Origin: DASYQV01 sp036005125
Lineage (GTDB): Bacteria; Acidobacteriota; Vicinamibacteria; Vicinamibacterales; UBA2999
Assembly (NCBI GenBank): GCA_036005125.1
Contig: DASYQV010000215.1
Span: 1-21,913 of the forward strand
DNA: 21,913 bases
Direction: 5' to 3'
Below the pieces are notes generated by a model. It did not search any database, was not told where the DNA came from, and worked only from the letters and a program-made list of their open reading frames with translations. This document shows, piece after piece, positions 14,454 through 20,819 of the stretch. Numbering within the stretch: position 1 is the first letter of the stretch; the number at the start of each line of letters is the position of its first letter. The position numbers were made by a program, and so were the translations under genes.

Positions 14454-15041
14454 GTGAAGCTGCTTGTCGGACTTGGAAACCCCGGGCGCGATTACAGGGA
14501 CACGCGCCACAACGTTGGCTTCATGGTGATCGACGAGCTGGCGCGCCGATATCAGCTCACGCTCTCGCTGGCGCCGTCACAGGTGCCGGAGACGTTCCTG
14601 GCGAAGCGGTACGGCGCAACGCCGCTGCTCGTCGCGAAGCCGTTGACCTTCATGAACCGCAGCGGCGATGCCGTTGCCGCGCTGATGCGGTACTACGACA
14701 TCGACATTGGCGATCTGCTGGTCATTGTCGATGAGGCCGCGCTGCCGTTTGGTCGGCTGCGCGCGCGGATGCGCGGATCGGCTGGCGGGCACAACGGCCT
14801 CAAGTCGGTGATCGAGCGGGTGGGAACTACGGAATTTGCCCGGCTGCGGCTGGGCGTCGGGCGCGGGGATGCGCGAAGGGATCTTGCGGATCACGTGCTC
14901 GCGAGGTTCGAGCCGGACGAACAGGCCGAGCTCGACGCGTTCATTGCCCGGGCGGCCGATGCCGCCGAGATGTTCGCCGCGGAGGGCATGCTGAAGGTGA
15001 TGAACACGTACAACCCGGATGCCGCGGAATCCGGGGATTGA
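14454..15041 (+). CDS. pth: Peptidyl-tRNA hydrolase
   Basis: Pth releases peptides from prematurely dropped peptidyl-tRNAs, recycling tRNA. The sequence starts KLLVGLGNPGRDYRDTRHNVGFMVIDELA, giving the active-site Asn10 and catalytic His19. FMNRSG carries Asn68, and Asp93 lies in VIVDEAALPFG. GSAGGHNGLKSVIERVGTTEFARLRLGVGRG is the conserved tRNA-contact region. Length (195 residues) is typical. The usual DDLDLP-type motif is altered to DEAALP but the catalytic Asp remains. The GTG start has no recognisable ribosome site because the inverted heptamer array C ends just before it; translation may depend on the hairpin or on coupling to rplY. Confidence 0.96.
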   Translation: MKLLVGLGNPGRDYRDTRHNVGFMVIDELARRYQLTLSLAPSQVPETFLAKRYGATPLLVAKPLTFMNRSGDAVAALMRYYDIDIGDLLVIVDEAALPFGRLRARMRGSAGGHNGLKSVIERVGTTEFARLRLGVGRGDARRDLADHVLARFEPDEQAELDAFIARAADAAEMFAAEGMLKVMNTYNPDAAESGD

Positions 15042-15047
15042 CTCCTT

Positions 15048-15089
15048 GCCACCGGCGCGCGGCGAACGTTCGCCGTGCCATCTCGTGGC
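15048..15089 (+). promoter_or_regulatory. rpsF leader stem-loop, possible S6:S18 autoregulatory site
   Basis: GCCAC (15048-15052) pairs with GTGGC (15085-15089). Inside, a 9-bp stem (15057-15065 with 15070-15078, one G-U pair) is capped by ACGT. The asymmetric internal loop has CGGC on one side and CATCTC on the other. In other bacteria the S6:S18 complex represses its own operon through an rpsF leader hairpin with a CCG-containing bulge. The ACCG here is suggestive, but I cannot confirm a match to that motif. Confidence 0.35.
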
Positions 15090-15109
15090 CATAGTCCAGA
15101 AGGAGACTC

Positions 15110-15565
15110 ATGAGCAGAAAGTACGAGCTCGTCTACGTCGTGTCGCCCGACGCGACCGACGAACAGGTGACGGACCTGCATAGCCAGGTTGATGCCATCG
15201 TGCAGCGCATGGGCGGCGCGCTCGAGAAGACCGACAACTGGGGACGCCGCCGGCTCGCGTACGAAATCGGGCGGCACAAGGAAGGCACGTACGTCCTCGA
15301 GGTGATCAACGGGACGGGCGAGCTGATGAAGGAGATCGATCGTCGCCTCAAGGTCACGGATCTGGTCATCCGCCACCTCGCCGTTCGTGTGGACGAGGAG
15401 CAGCAGGTCGTTGACCGGTCGCGTAGCAAGCGCACCGAGATGTCGCGGCGGCGGCGCGTCGCGCGCGGTCTCCCGCCGGACCGTCAGCCGGGTGAAGGAC
15501 AGCGCGGCGAGAGCGAAGACGAGCACGAGGATCGTTTTGAAGGCCTGCCGGAGGTAGAGCGATGA
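15110..15565 (+). CDS. rpsF: 30S ribosomal protein S6
   Basis: S6 forms a dimer with S18 on the platform of the small subunit. The ferredoxin-like fold is clear: KYELVYVVSPDATDEQVTDL, then GGALEKTDNWGRRRLAYEIGRHKEGTYVLEVING and LKEIDRRL-like MKEIDRRLKVTDLVIRHLAVRVDE. At 151 residues it is longer than the usual 95-135, with about 50 extra C-terminal residues: a basic patch (SRSKRTEMSRRRRVARG), then an acidic segment (GESEDEHEDRFEG). A strong AGAAGGAG ribosome site lies at 15098-15105. Its TGA overlaps the rpsR start (ATGA), and its leader has a stem-loop that may mediate S6:S18 feedback. Confidence 0.96.
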   Translation: MSRKYELVYVVSPDATDEQVTDLHSQVDAIVQRMGGALEKTDNWGRRRLAYEIGRHKEGTYVLEVINGTGELMKEIDRRLKVTDLVIRHLAVRVDEEQQVVDRSRSKRTEMSRRRRVARGLPPDRQPGEGQRGESEDEHEDRFEGLPEVER

Positions 15566-15864
15566 ACGGACGCAGGAGTTTTGGAGGGGGCGGCGGCCGG
15601 GGTCGTCCGGCGGCCGGGGGGGCGACCAAGGAAGGCGGCCAGCGTCGTCCGATGTTCCGCCGTCGAAAGATCTGCAAGTTCTGCGCGGACAAAATCGACG
15701 ACATCAACTACAAGGACGTGAAGCTGCTGATGCCCTTCGTTCCCGAGCGCGCCAAGATTCTGCCGCGGCGCATCTCCGGCACGTGTGCGATGCACCAGCG
15801 GAAGCTGCGGACCGCGATCATGCGCGCGCGTCAGCTCGCGTTGATCGCGTACACGTCCGATTAG
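15562..15864 (+). CDS. rpsR: 30S ribosomal protein S18, zinc-binding form
   Basis: S18 partners S6 in the small-subunit platform. The core reads KICKFCADKIDDINYKDVKLLMPFVPERAKILPRRISGTCAMHQRKLRTAIMRARQLALIAYT. It keeps CxxC (C38, C41) and CxxH (C75, H78), so this is the zinc-binding C+ type rather than the C- type that has lost the cysteines. A Gly/Arg-rich, probably disordered N-terminal extension of about 30 residues precedes the core. The start overlaps the rpsF stop by four bases, with GGAGG at 15550-15554, so translation of the partners is coupled. The TAG stop is the first part of heptamer array D. Confidence 0.97.
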   Translation: MNGRRSFGGGGGRGRPAAGGATKEGGQRRPMFRRRKICKFCADKIDDINYKDVKLLMPFVPERAKILPRRISGTCAMHQRKLRTAIMRARQLALIAYTSD

Positions 15865-15970
15865 CGGGCAGCAGGCAGCGGGCAGCAGGTAGCGGGCAGC
15901 AATACATCGGGAGCGCTGCACGATTGCGAGCTGCCAACTGCAAGCCGCCAGCTGCGTGCTGCCAGCTGAA
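15864..15970. repeat. Inverted heptamer array D (GCRGGCA family)
   Basis: Five forward units in exact 7-nt phase run from 15864 to 15898, alternating GCGGGCA and GCAGGCA-like versions, with a decayed sixth unit to 15905. A 23-nt spacer follows, then six reverse-complement units at 15929-15970, such as AGCTGCC and TGCTGCC. The first base is the G of the rpsR stop codon. The array occupies nearly all of the 117-bp rpsR-rplI gap. Confidence 0.75.
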
Positions 15971-15981
15971 TTGAGGCATCC

Positions 15982-16449
15982 ATGGAAGTCATTCTCAGAG
16001 AGCACGTCGACAATCTGGGCAAGCGCGGCGAGATCGTAAAGGTCGCCGACGGCTATGCCCGCAACTATCTGCTGCCGCGGAAGCTGGCGCTGCGGTCCAC
16101 GGAGGGCAACAAGAAGCACGTCGAGCGCGAGCGCAGGATCGTGGACGCGCGCGAGGCGAACGAGAAGCAGGGCGCGACGGCGTTGGCTGCGCAGCTTGGA
16201 GAGGTTGTCATTACCGTCGCGCGCCGCGTTGGCGAGACCGATCATTTGTACGGGTCGGTGACCGCCGGGGACATCGCCGAATATCTGAAGGCCCAGGGTT
16301 TCGAAGTCGATCGACGCAAGCTGATTCTGCCTGAGCCGATCAAGACAATCGGCGAGCATGCCGTTCCGCTGAAGCTTCATCGAGACGTGACGGTGCCGCT
16401 CAAAGTGAACGTCGTCCGCGAGGGAGCGGAGAAGCCGGAGAAGTCATAG
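15982..16449 (+). CDS. rplI: 50S ribosomal protein L9
   Basis: L9 is a two-domain, dumbbell-shaped protein of the large subunit that affects translational fidelity. The N-terminal domain is unmistakable: MEVILREHVDNLGKRGEIVKVADGYARNYLLPRKLA. It is followed by the long connecting helix (GNKKHVERERRIVDAREANEKQGATALAAQL). The C-terminal rRNA-binding domain shows LYGSVTAGDIAEYLKAQGFEVDRRKLILPEPIKTIGEHAVPLKLHRDVTVPLKVNVV. The length of 155 residues is typical. GAGG lies five bases before the ATG, just after heptamer array D. The rpsF-rpsR-rplI-dnaB order is common in bacteria. Confidence 0.97.
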   Translation: MEVILREHVDNLGKRGEIVKVADGYARNYLLPRKLALRSTEGNKKHVERERRIVDAREANEKQGATALAAQLGEVVITVARRVGETDHLYGSVTAGDIAEYLKAQGFEVDRRKLILPEPIKTIGEHAVPLKLHRDVTVPLKVNVVREGAEKPEKS

Positions 16450-16526
16450 TCTCGCCTCCGCGCGGGTCTGCCCTTCGACGTCGCTCAGGGCACCCCGGGC
16501 GATAGTCGAGGGGTGAAGACCCGCGG
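16450..16526. repeat. Palindrome with another repeat nested in its loop
   Basis: CGCGGGTCT (16461-16469) is complementary to AGACCCGCG (16517-16525). Between them a 47-nt loop contains a second dyad at 16470-16491 (GCCCT and AGGGC ends around CGACGTCGC) and a partly complementary GTCGAGGGG (16505-16513). The outer word is the same as in the elements at 16546-16606. The inner one is nearly the same as 7074-7094 reversed. Confidence 0.6.
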
Positions 16527-16545
16527 TTCCATTCCCCGAGATCTC

Positions 16546-16606
16546 GCGCGGGTCTGAACCCGCGCCTACATCGGCTTCTTGTAGCCGCGGGTCTTCAGAC
16601 CCGCGG
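16546..16606. repeat. REP-like pair with facing GTAG feet
   Basis: The left hairpin, GCGCGGGT (16546-16553) with ACCCGCGC (16558-16565), is followed by CTAC (16566-16569). The right hairpin starts with GTAG (16581-16584), then CCGCGGGTCT (16585-16594) with AGACCCGCGG (16597-16606). The two units are inverted, with GTAG feet facing each other 11 nt apart. A GTAG foot plus hairpin is the defining layout of bacterial REP sequences mobilised by RAYT transposases. The pair sits upstream of dnaB. Confidence 0.6.
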
Positions 16607-16654
16607 TGCGACACCCCGCCTCTAGGTCATTCGGTCGATTCGATTCCTTTCTGT

Positions 16655-16660
16655 TAGACT
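16655..16660 (+). promoter_or_regulatory. Possible -10 box for dnaB
   Basis: TAGACT in an AT-richer stretch lies 31 bases before the dnaB ATG. The same hexamer is proposed as the -10 box before tRNA-Gln. No convincing -35 box is visible at the right distance. Confidence 0.25.
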
Positions 16661-16691
16661 CGGCCACCCCCTCTCCCGACGCGCTCCCTCC

Positions 16692-18044
16692 ATGGCCGAC
16701 ACGATCGCAACCGCAGAACGGACGCTCCCGCACAACCTCGAAGCCGAGCGCTCGGTCCTTGGCGCGATTCTCGTCCACAACGATGCGTTCAATCTCGCCG
16801 CGCAGACGATCGACGCGCGCGACTTCTTCAGGGACGCACACCGCCGCATCTTCGACAAGATGGTCGCGCTCAACGAGCGCGGGCACGCGATCGACTTCGT
16901 CACGTTGAAGGAGGAGCTGCAGCGGTCGGGCGAGATCGATGAGGTGGGAGGTCCCGCCTACATCGCGTCACTCGCCGACGGCGTGCCGCGGGCGACCAAC
17001 GTCGAGCACTACGCGCGCATCGTCAAGGAGAAGTCGACGCTCCGGAACCTGATCTTCGCGGCGAACAAGATCCTCACCAACGCGTACGAGGCCGACCAGG
17101 AAGCCGATCTCATCCTCGACGAGGCGGAGAGCGCGATCTTCTCCGTCGCCGAAGACCGGCTGCGGTCCGGCTTCGTGCTGATGCGCGATCTGGTCAAGGA
17201 AAGCTTTCCAAAGATCGAGCAGTTGTTCGAGCAGCGGCGTCTCGTCACGGGCGTTCCGACCGGCTTCGTCGATCTCGACGAGATGACGCGTGGCCTGCAG
17301 CCGAGCGACCTCGTGATCATCGCGGCGCGGCCGTCGATGGGAAAGACCAGCCTCGTCCTGAACATCGCGCAACATGTGGCCCTGCAGCCGAATCTGACCG
17401 TCGGCTTCTTCAGCCTCGAGATGTCCAAGGAGGCGCTCTTCATCCGCCTGCTCACCGCCCAGGCACAGATTGACGGACATCGCCTCATGAGCGGCGCGAT
17501 CGGACAGAAGGACTACGGGCGGATTTCGCACGCGCTCGAGACGCTCAGCTCCATGCGCCTGTTCATCGACGACACCCCCAACCTCGGCGTGCTGGAGATG
17601 CGGGCGAAGTGCCGTCGCCTGCAGGCCGAGCACGGCCTGAACCTCGTCGTCCTCGACTACATCCAGCTGATGAACAGCCGCGGCCGCTTCGAAAACCGCA
17701 CGCTGGAGCTGGCCTCCATCTCACGTTCGCTCAAGGGGCTCGCCAAGGAGCTGAACGTCCCGATCGTCGCGCTGTCGCAGCTGAGCCGCGCACCCGAGGC
17801 GAGGTCCGATCACCGGCCCCAGCTCTCCGACCTTCGCGAGTCGGGCGCCCTCGAGCAGGATGCCGACGTTGTCGTGCTCATCTACCGCGACGATGTGTAC
17901 AACAGGGAGCCGAACAACGAAAACGCCGGCATTGCGGAACTGATTGTGGCCAAGCAGCGCAACGGTCCGACGGGCATCGTCAAGCTCGCGTTCCTCCGCG
18001 AGCAGACGCGGTTTGCGAACCTGGCAGCCGCGCCTAATTCATGA
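16692..18044 (+). CDS. dnaB: Replicative DNA helicase DnaB
   Basis: DnaB is the hexameric helicase that unwinds DNA ahead of the replisome. The N-terminal collar domain begins LPHNLEAERSVLGAILVHNDAF and includes FFRDAHRRIFDKMVALNERGHAIDFVTL. The RecA-like C-terminal domain has GLQPSDLVIIAARPSMGKTS (Walker A at 212-220), GFFSLEMSKEALFIRLL, the Walker B-type LVVLDYIQLM, LSQLSRAPEARSDHRPQLSDLRESGALEQDADVV and IVAKQRNGPTG. The length of 450 residues is normal and no intein is present. The ATG is preceded by CTCCCTCC, which is not a ribosome site. The last two codons and stop (AAT TCA TGA) are part of heptamer array E. Confidence 0.97.
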   Translation: MADTIATAERTLPHNLEAERSVLGAILVHNDAFNLAAQTIDARDFFRDAHRRIFDKMVALNERGHAIDFVTLKEELQRSGEIDEVGGPAYIASLADGVPRATNVEHYARIVKEKSTLRNLIFAANKILTNAYEADQEADLILDEAESAIFSVAEDRLRSGFVLMRDLVKESFPKIEQLFEQRRLVTGVPTGFVDLDEMTRGLQPSDLVIIAARPSMGKTSLVLNIAQHVALQPNLTVGFFSLEMSKEALFIRLLTAQAQIDGHRLMSGAIGQKDYGRISHALETLSSMRLFIDDTPNLGVLEMRAKCRRLQAEHGLNLVVLDYIQLMNSRGRFENRTLELASISRSLKGLAKELNVPIVALSQLSRAPEARSDHRPQLSDLRESGALEQDADVVVLIYRDDVYNREPNNENAGIAELIVAKQRNGPTGIVKLAFLREQTRFANLAAAPNS

Positions 18045-18138
18045 TTCATGATCATTCATGATTCATGATTCTTGATTCGTGATTTGTGATTTAGTGGGAT
18101 GAACACTCCGAATCACGAATCACGAACCATGAATCGCA
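18036..18138. repeat. Inverted heptamer array E (GATTNGT family)
   Basis: Forward units begin inside the end of dnaB (AATTCAT at 18036-18042, GATTCAT at 18043-18049) and, after one irregular 10-nt step, continue in phase to 18094 with GATTCTT, GATTCGT and GATTTGT. A 16-nt spacer follows, then four inverted units at 18111-18138: AATCACG twice, AACCATG and AATCGCA. The arms 18064-18091 and 18111-18138 are complementary at 22 of 28 positions, with a 19-nt loop. The alr ATG begins one base after the array. Confidence 0.8.
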
Positions 18139-18139
18139 C

Positions 18140-19297
18140 ATGATCCGCAGCACCGTAGCCCACGTCGATCTCGCTGCGCTTCAATCCAACTTCCGGGCGA
18201 TTCAGCAGTACCTCGCCGCCGAGGTCGACCGGGAGCAGCCGGCGGGCGGTCGCCAGCCTCCCGGCATCATCGCGGTCGTCAAGGCCAACGCCTACGGCCA
18301 TGGCGCCGGACGCGTCGCACTCGCGCTCGAAGAGGCCGGCGCGCGGATGCTGGCGTGCGCCGATATCGAAGAGGGCATCGTCCTGCGTCGCGCCGGCGTC
18401 AGCGTGCCAATCCTTGTCTTCGGCGCGCTGAGCGTAAGCGACCTCGATGGACTGTTCGAGTACGCCCTCACGCCCACCATTTCGACGCCGTCTGCGGCCC
18501 GCGCCGTTCAGGACGCGGCGGCCCGGCACCGGGCTCGAATCGCGTATCACCTCAAGATCGACACCGGCATGAACCGTCTCGGCTTCCGCTACGACAACCT
18601 GAGGTCGACGCTGCCCGAGCTGTTCGCCAGCCCGAACCTGCACATCGATGCCGTGTACACGCATTTCGCGACGGCCGACGACCCCGATCTCCCGCTGTTC
18701 AATGAGCAGCGTGTTCGCTTCGAGAACGCGCTGAAGGTCGTGGCCGACCTGGGCGTCCGGCCGGCGCTGCGCCACGCCGCCAACAGCGCGGCGCTGCTGC
18801 GCGACTCGCGCGCCTGGTACGACGTCGTCCGTCCCGGCATCCTGCTTTACGGCATCGTGCCGCCGCCGCTCGCCTCGACGATTCCGCTCGCGCCCGTGCT
18901 CTCGCTGACGAGCCGGGTGGTGGCCGTCAAAGGCGTCCGGCCCGCCGAAGGCGTCGGCTACGGCTGGCGGTTCACGGCGTCCGAGCCAACGACAATTGCT
19001 GTTATTCCAGCCGGTTACGCCGACGGTCTCGACACGCGTCTCTCCGGCCGGGGGCACGTGCTGATTCGCGGCCGCCGTGTACCAGTCGTCGGTTCTGTCT
19101 GCATGGACATGCTGATGGTCGACGTCACCGGTCTGGACGTCGCGCCTGGCGATGAGGTTGTCCTCATCGGTCGGCAGGGCGCCGAGACCTGGCAAAGCAT
19201 CGACGTGCGGGAAATGGCGGCCGCGATTGGCACCATTCCCTACGAAGTCGTCTGCCGGATCGGAGCCAGAATCGAGAGACAATACGATAATTCGTAG
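18140..19297 (+). CDS. alr: Alanine racemase
   Basis: Alr interconverts L- and D-alanine, supplying D-Ala for peptidoglycan. The N-terminal TIM barrel has the PLP lysine in AVVKANAYGHG (K48), then HLKIDTGMNRLGFR, the VYTHFATAD segment, RHAANSAALL and RPGILLYGI. The C-terminal beta domain carries the catalytic tyrosine in GVGYGWRF (Y274) and PVVGSVCMDMLMVDVTG. The length of 385 residues is slightly above typical because of a short Gly/Pro/Arg insert before the PLP strand (residues 30-41). The ATG 18140 has no ribosome site; it directly follows heptamer array E, so initiation may depend on that structure or on coupling to dnaB. The stop codon is part of a GTAG word at the start of a repeat region. 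Confidence 0.97.
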   Translation: MIRSTVAHVDLAALQSNFRAIQQYLAAEVDREQPAGGRQPPGIIAVVKANAYGHGAGRVALALEEAGARMLACADIEEGIVLRRAGVSVPILVFGALSVSDLDGLFEYALTPTISTPSAARAVQDAAARHRARIAYHLKIDTGMNRLGFRYDNLRSTLPELFASPNLHIDAVYTHFATADDPDLPLFNEQRVRFENALKVVADLGVRPALRHAANSAALLRDSRAWYDVVRPGILLYGIVPPPLASTIPLAPVLSLTSRVVAVKGVRPAEGVGYGWRFTASEPTTIAVIPAGYADGLDTRLSGRGHVLIRGRRVPVVGSVCMDMLMVDVTGLDVAPGDEVVLIGRQGAETWQSIDVREMAAAIGTIPYEVVCRIGARIERQYDNS

Positions 19298-19299
19298 AC

Positions 19300-19352
19300 G
19301 TAGGCCGCATCTTTCGGTGCCGCGCCCCGCCGGGTCTGAAGACCGGGCCTAC
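19300..19352. repeat. REP-like palindromic element between alr and radA
   Basis: The element begins GTAGGCC and ends GGCCTAC, so its ends are inverted. The right half is a clear hairpin, GCCGGGTCT (19329-19337) with AGACCGGGC (19340-19348, one mismatch), followed by CTAC (19349-19352), i.e. a GTAG foot on the minus strand. The left half is less regular. It shares the GGGTCT/AGACC core with 16546-16606 and ends 15 bases before the radA start. Confidence 0.55.
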
Positions 19353-19367
19353 GTACGAGCAAGTGAC

Positions 19368-20747
19368 ATGAAGGCTCCAAAGGTCGTTTTCGTTTGCCAG
19401 GAATGCGGCGCGCAGGCACCGAAGTGGATGGGACGCTGCGTGGAGTGCGGGGCGTGGAATTCGCTCGTTGAGGAACGAGCGGCCAGTCCTTCAGACGTGA
19501 CGTCCGGCGCGGCCGATCATCGCTACGCGCAACTGAGTGCGGGTGGATCCGCCAAGCTCTACGCCGAGGTGGAGACCGCTCACGCCGTGCGGATCTCCAC
19601 AGGCATCGGAGAATTCGATCGCGTGCTCGGCGGCGGTGTGGTCCCTGGCTCGCTCGTGCTGCTGGGCGGAGAGCCCGGTATCGGGAAGTCCACGCTCCTG
19701 CTGCAGGCAGCCGCGCATTGCGCGCGCGAGGTCGGACCCGTTCTGTACGCATCCGGCGAGGAATCGGAGCATCAGATCAAGAGTCGCGGGGATCGTCTTG
19801 GTGTGGGCGAGCCACCGCTGTACCTTCTGTCGGAGACCTGCATCGAACGCGTGCTCGAAGAAATGGCACGCATCAAGCCGGCGCTGGCGGTGATCGACTC
19901 GGTTCAAACGGTGTTCTCCATCAAGTTCCAGTCCGCGCCCGGCAGCATCAGTCAGGTTCGCGAGGCAGCGACGCAGTTCCTCTTCGCCGCGAAGGGCCAG
20001 AACATCCCGACGATTCTCGTCGGCCACGTCACCAAGGACGGCAGCCTGGCCGGTCCAAAGGTCCTCGAGCACGTCGTGGACACGGTGCTCTACTTCGAAG
20101 GCGAGCGTCATCATTCCCACCGGGTCGTGCGGGCAGTGAAGAACCGGTTCGGCGCCGTCAGCGAGCTGGGCATCTTCGAGATGACCGGCGCCGGGCTCCA
20201 TCCGGTGGCGAACCCATCGACATTGTTTCTGTCGGAACGCGCCTCGGGAACACCTGGATCGGCTGTGCTCTGCTGCATGGAAGGCTCCCGGCCATTGCTG
20301 GTCGAGGTGCAGGCTCTGGTGAGTACAAGCACTTACGGCAACGCGCGCCGGATGGCGATCGGAATCGATCCGAACCGCGTCTCGTTGCTGCTCGCGGTGC
20401 TCGAAAAACGCGCAGGGCTGAACCTTGCCGGCGACGATGTCTACGTAAACATCGCCGGGGGCATGAGCATCGAGGAACCGGCCGCGGACCTGAGCGTGGT
20501 GGCGGCCGTCGCGTCGAGCGTCCGTAATCGGGGCCTCGCGCCCTCGACGGTGGTATTCGGCGAAGTTGGTCTGAGCGGGGAGATTCGCGGTATCCCGCAG
20601 GCAGCCCTCAGAATCCGTGAAGCGGCGCAGATGGGATTTACGCGGGTGGTGCTGCCGGCGGCGAACGTAGATCCCAAGGAAATCGATGATTGTGAGCGGG
20701 TGGGCGTGAGGACGGTGGGGGAAGCTCTCGACGCCTTGATCGCTTGA
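19368..20747 (+). CDS. radA: DNA repair protein RadA (Sms)
   Basis: RadA is a RecA-like helicase that promotes branch migration and processing of recombination intermediates. The N-terminal zinc finger reads FVCQECGAQAPKWMGRCVECGAW (C10, C13, C24, C27). The ATPase core has Walker A GEPGIGKST (101-109), YASGEES, LAVIDSVQT, and the RadA-specific KNRFG motif (258-262). The C-terminal Lon-like domain includes NPSTLFLSERASGTPGSAV, DVYVNIAGGMSIEEPAADL and VVFGEVGLSGEIRGI. It is 459 residues, the family's normal length. The ATG 19368 was chosen because it begins just before the zinc finger; the frame is open upstream but that part covers alr and the repeat. The PIN/TRAM gene follows closely. Confidence 0.96.
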   Translation: MKAPKVVFVCQECGAQAPKWMGRCVECGAWNSLVEERAASPSDVTSGAADHRYAQLSAGGSAKLYAEVETAHAVRISTGIGEFDRVLGGGVVPGSLVLLGGEPGIGKSTLLLQAAAHCAREVGPVLYASGEESEHQIKSRGDRLGVGEPPLYLLSETCIERVLEEMARIKPALAVIDSVQTVFSIKFQSAPGSISQVREAATQFLFAAKGQNIPTILVGHVTKDGSLAGPKVLEHVVDTVLYFEGERHHSHRVVRAVKNRFGAVSELGIFEMTGAGLHPVANPSTLFLSERASGTPGSAVLCCMEGSRPLLVEVQALVSTSTYGNARRMAIGIDPNRVSLLLAVLEKRAGLNLAGDDVYVNIAGGMSIEEPAADLSVVAAVASSVRNRGLAPSTVVFGEVGLSGEIRGIPQAALRIREAAQMGFTRVVLPAANVDPKEIDDCERVGVRTVGEALDALIA

Positions 20748-20819
20748 TTTTCGGCGGCGGGGGCTCTAACGTTCATGCGTTCGTCGCGGCGTGTGGTGTC
20801 TGCCCCTGGGGGTCCGGTC

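Noticed and set aside
15864..18138. Heptamer arrays considered as CRISPR arrays
   Set aside because: Units are only 7 nt and contiguous, without unique spacers between repeats, and no cas gene is present.
18113..19282. 389-residue minus-strand frame opposite alr
   Set aside because: Alanine racemase motifs, including the PLP lysine and catalytic tyrosine, are all on the plus strand. The minus frame has no domain.
19152..19367. Upstream extension of the radA frame
   Set aside because: It overlaps the end of alr and the REP-like element. The RadA zinc finger begins right after the ATG at 19368.
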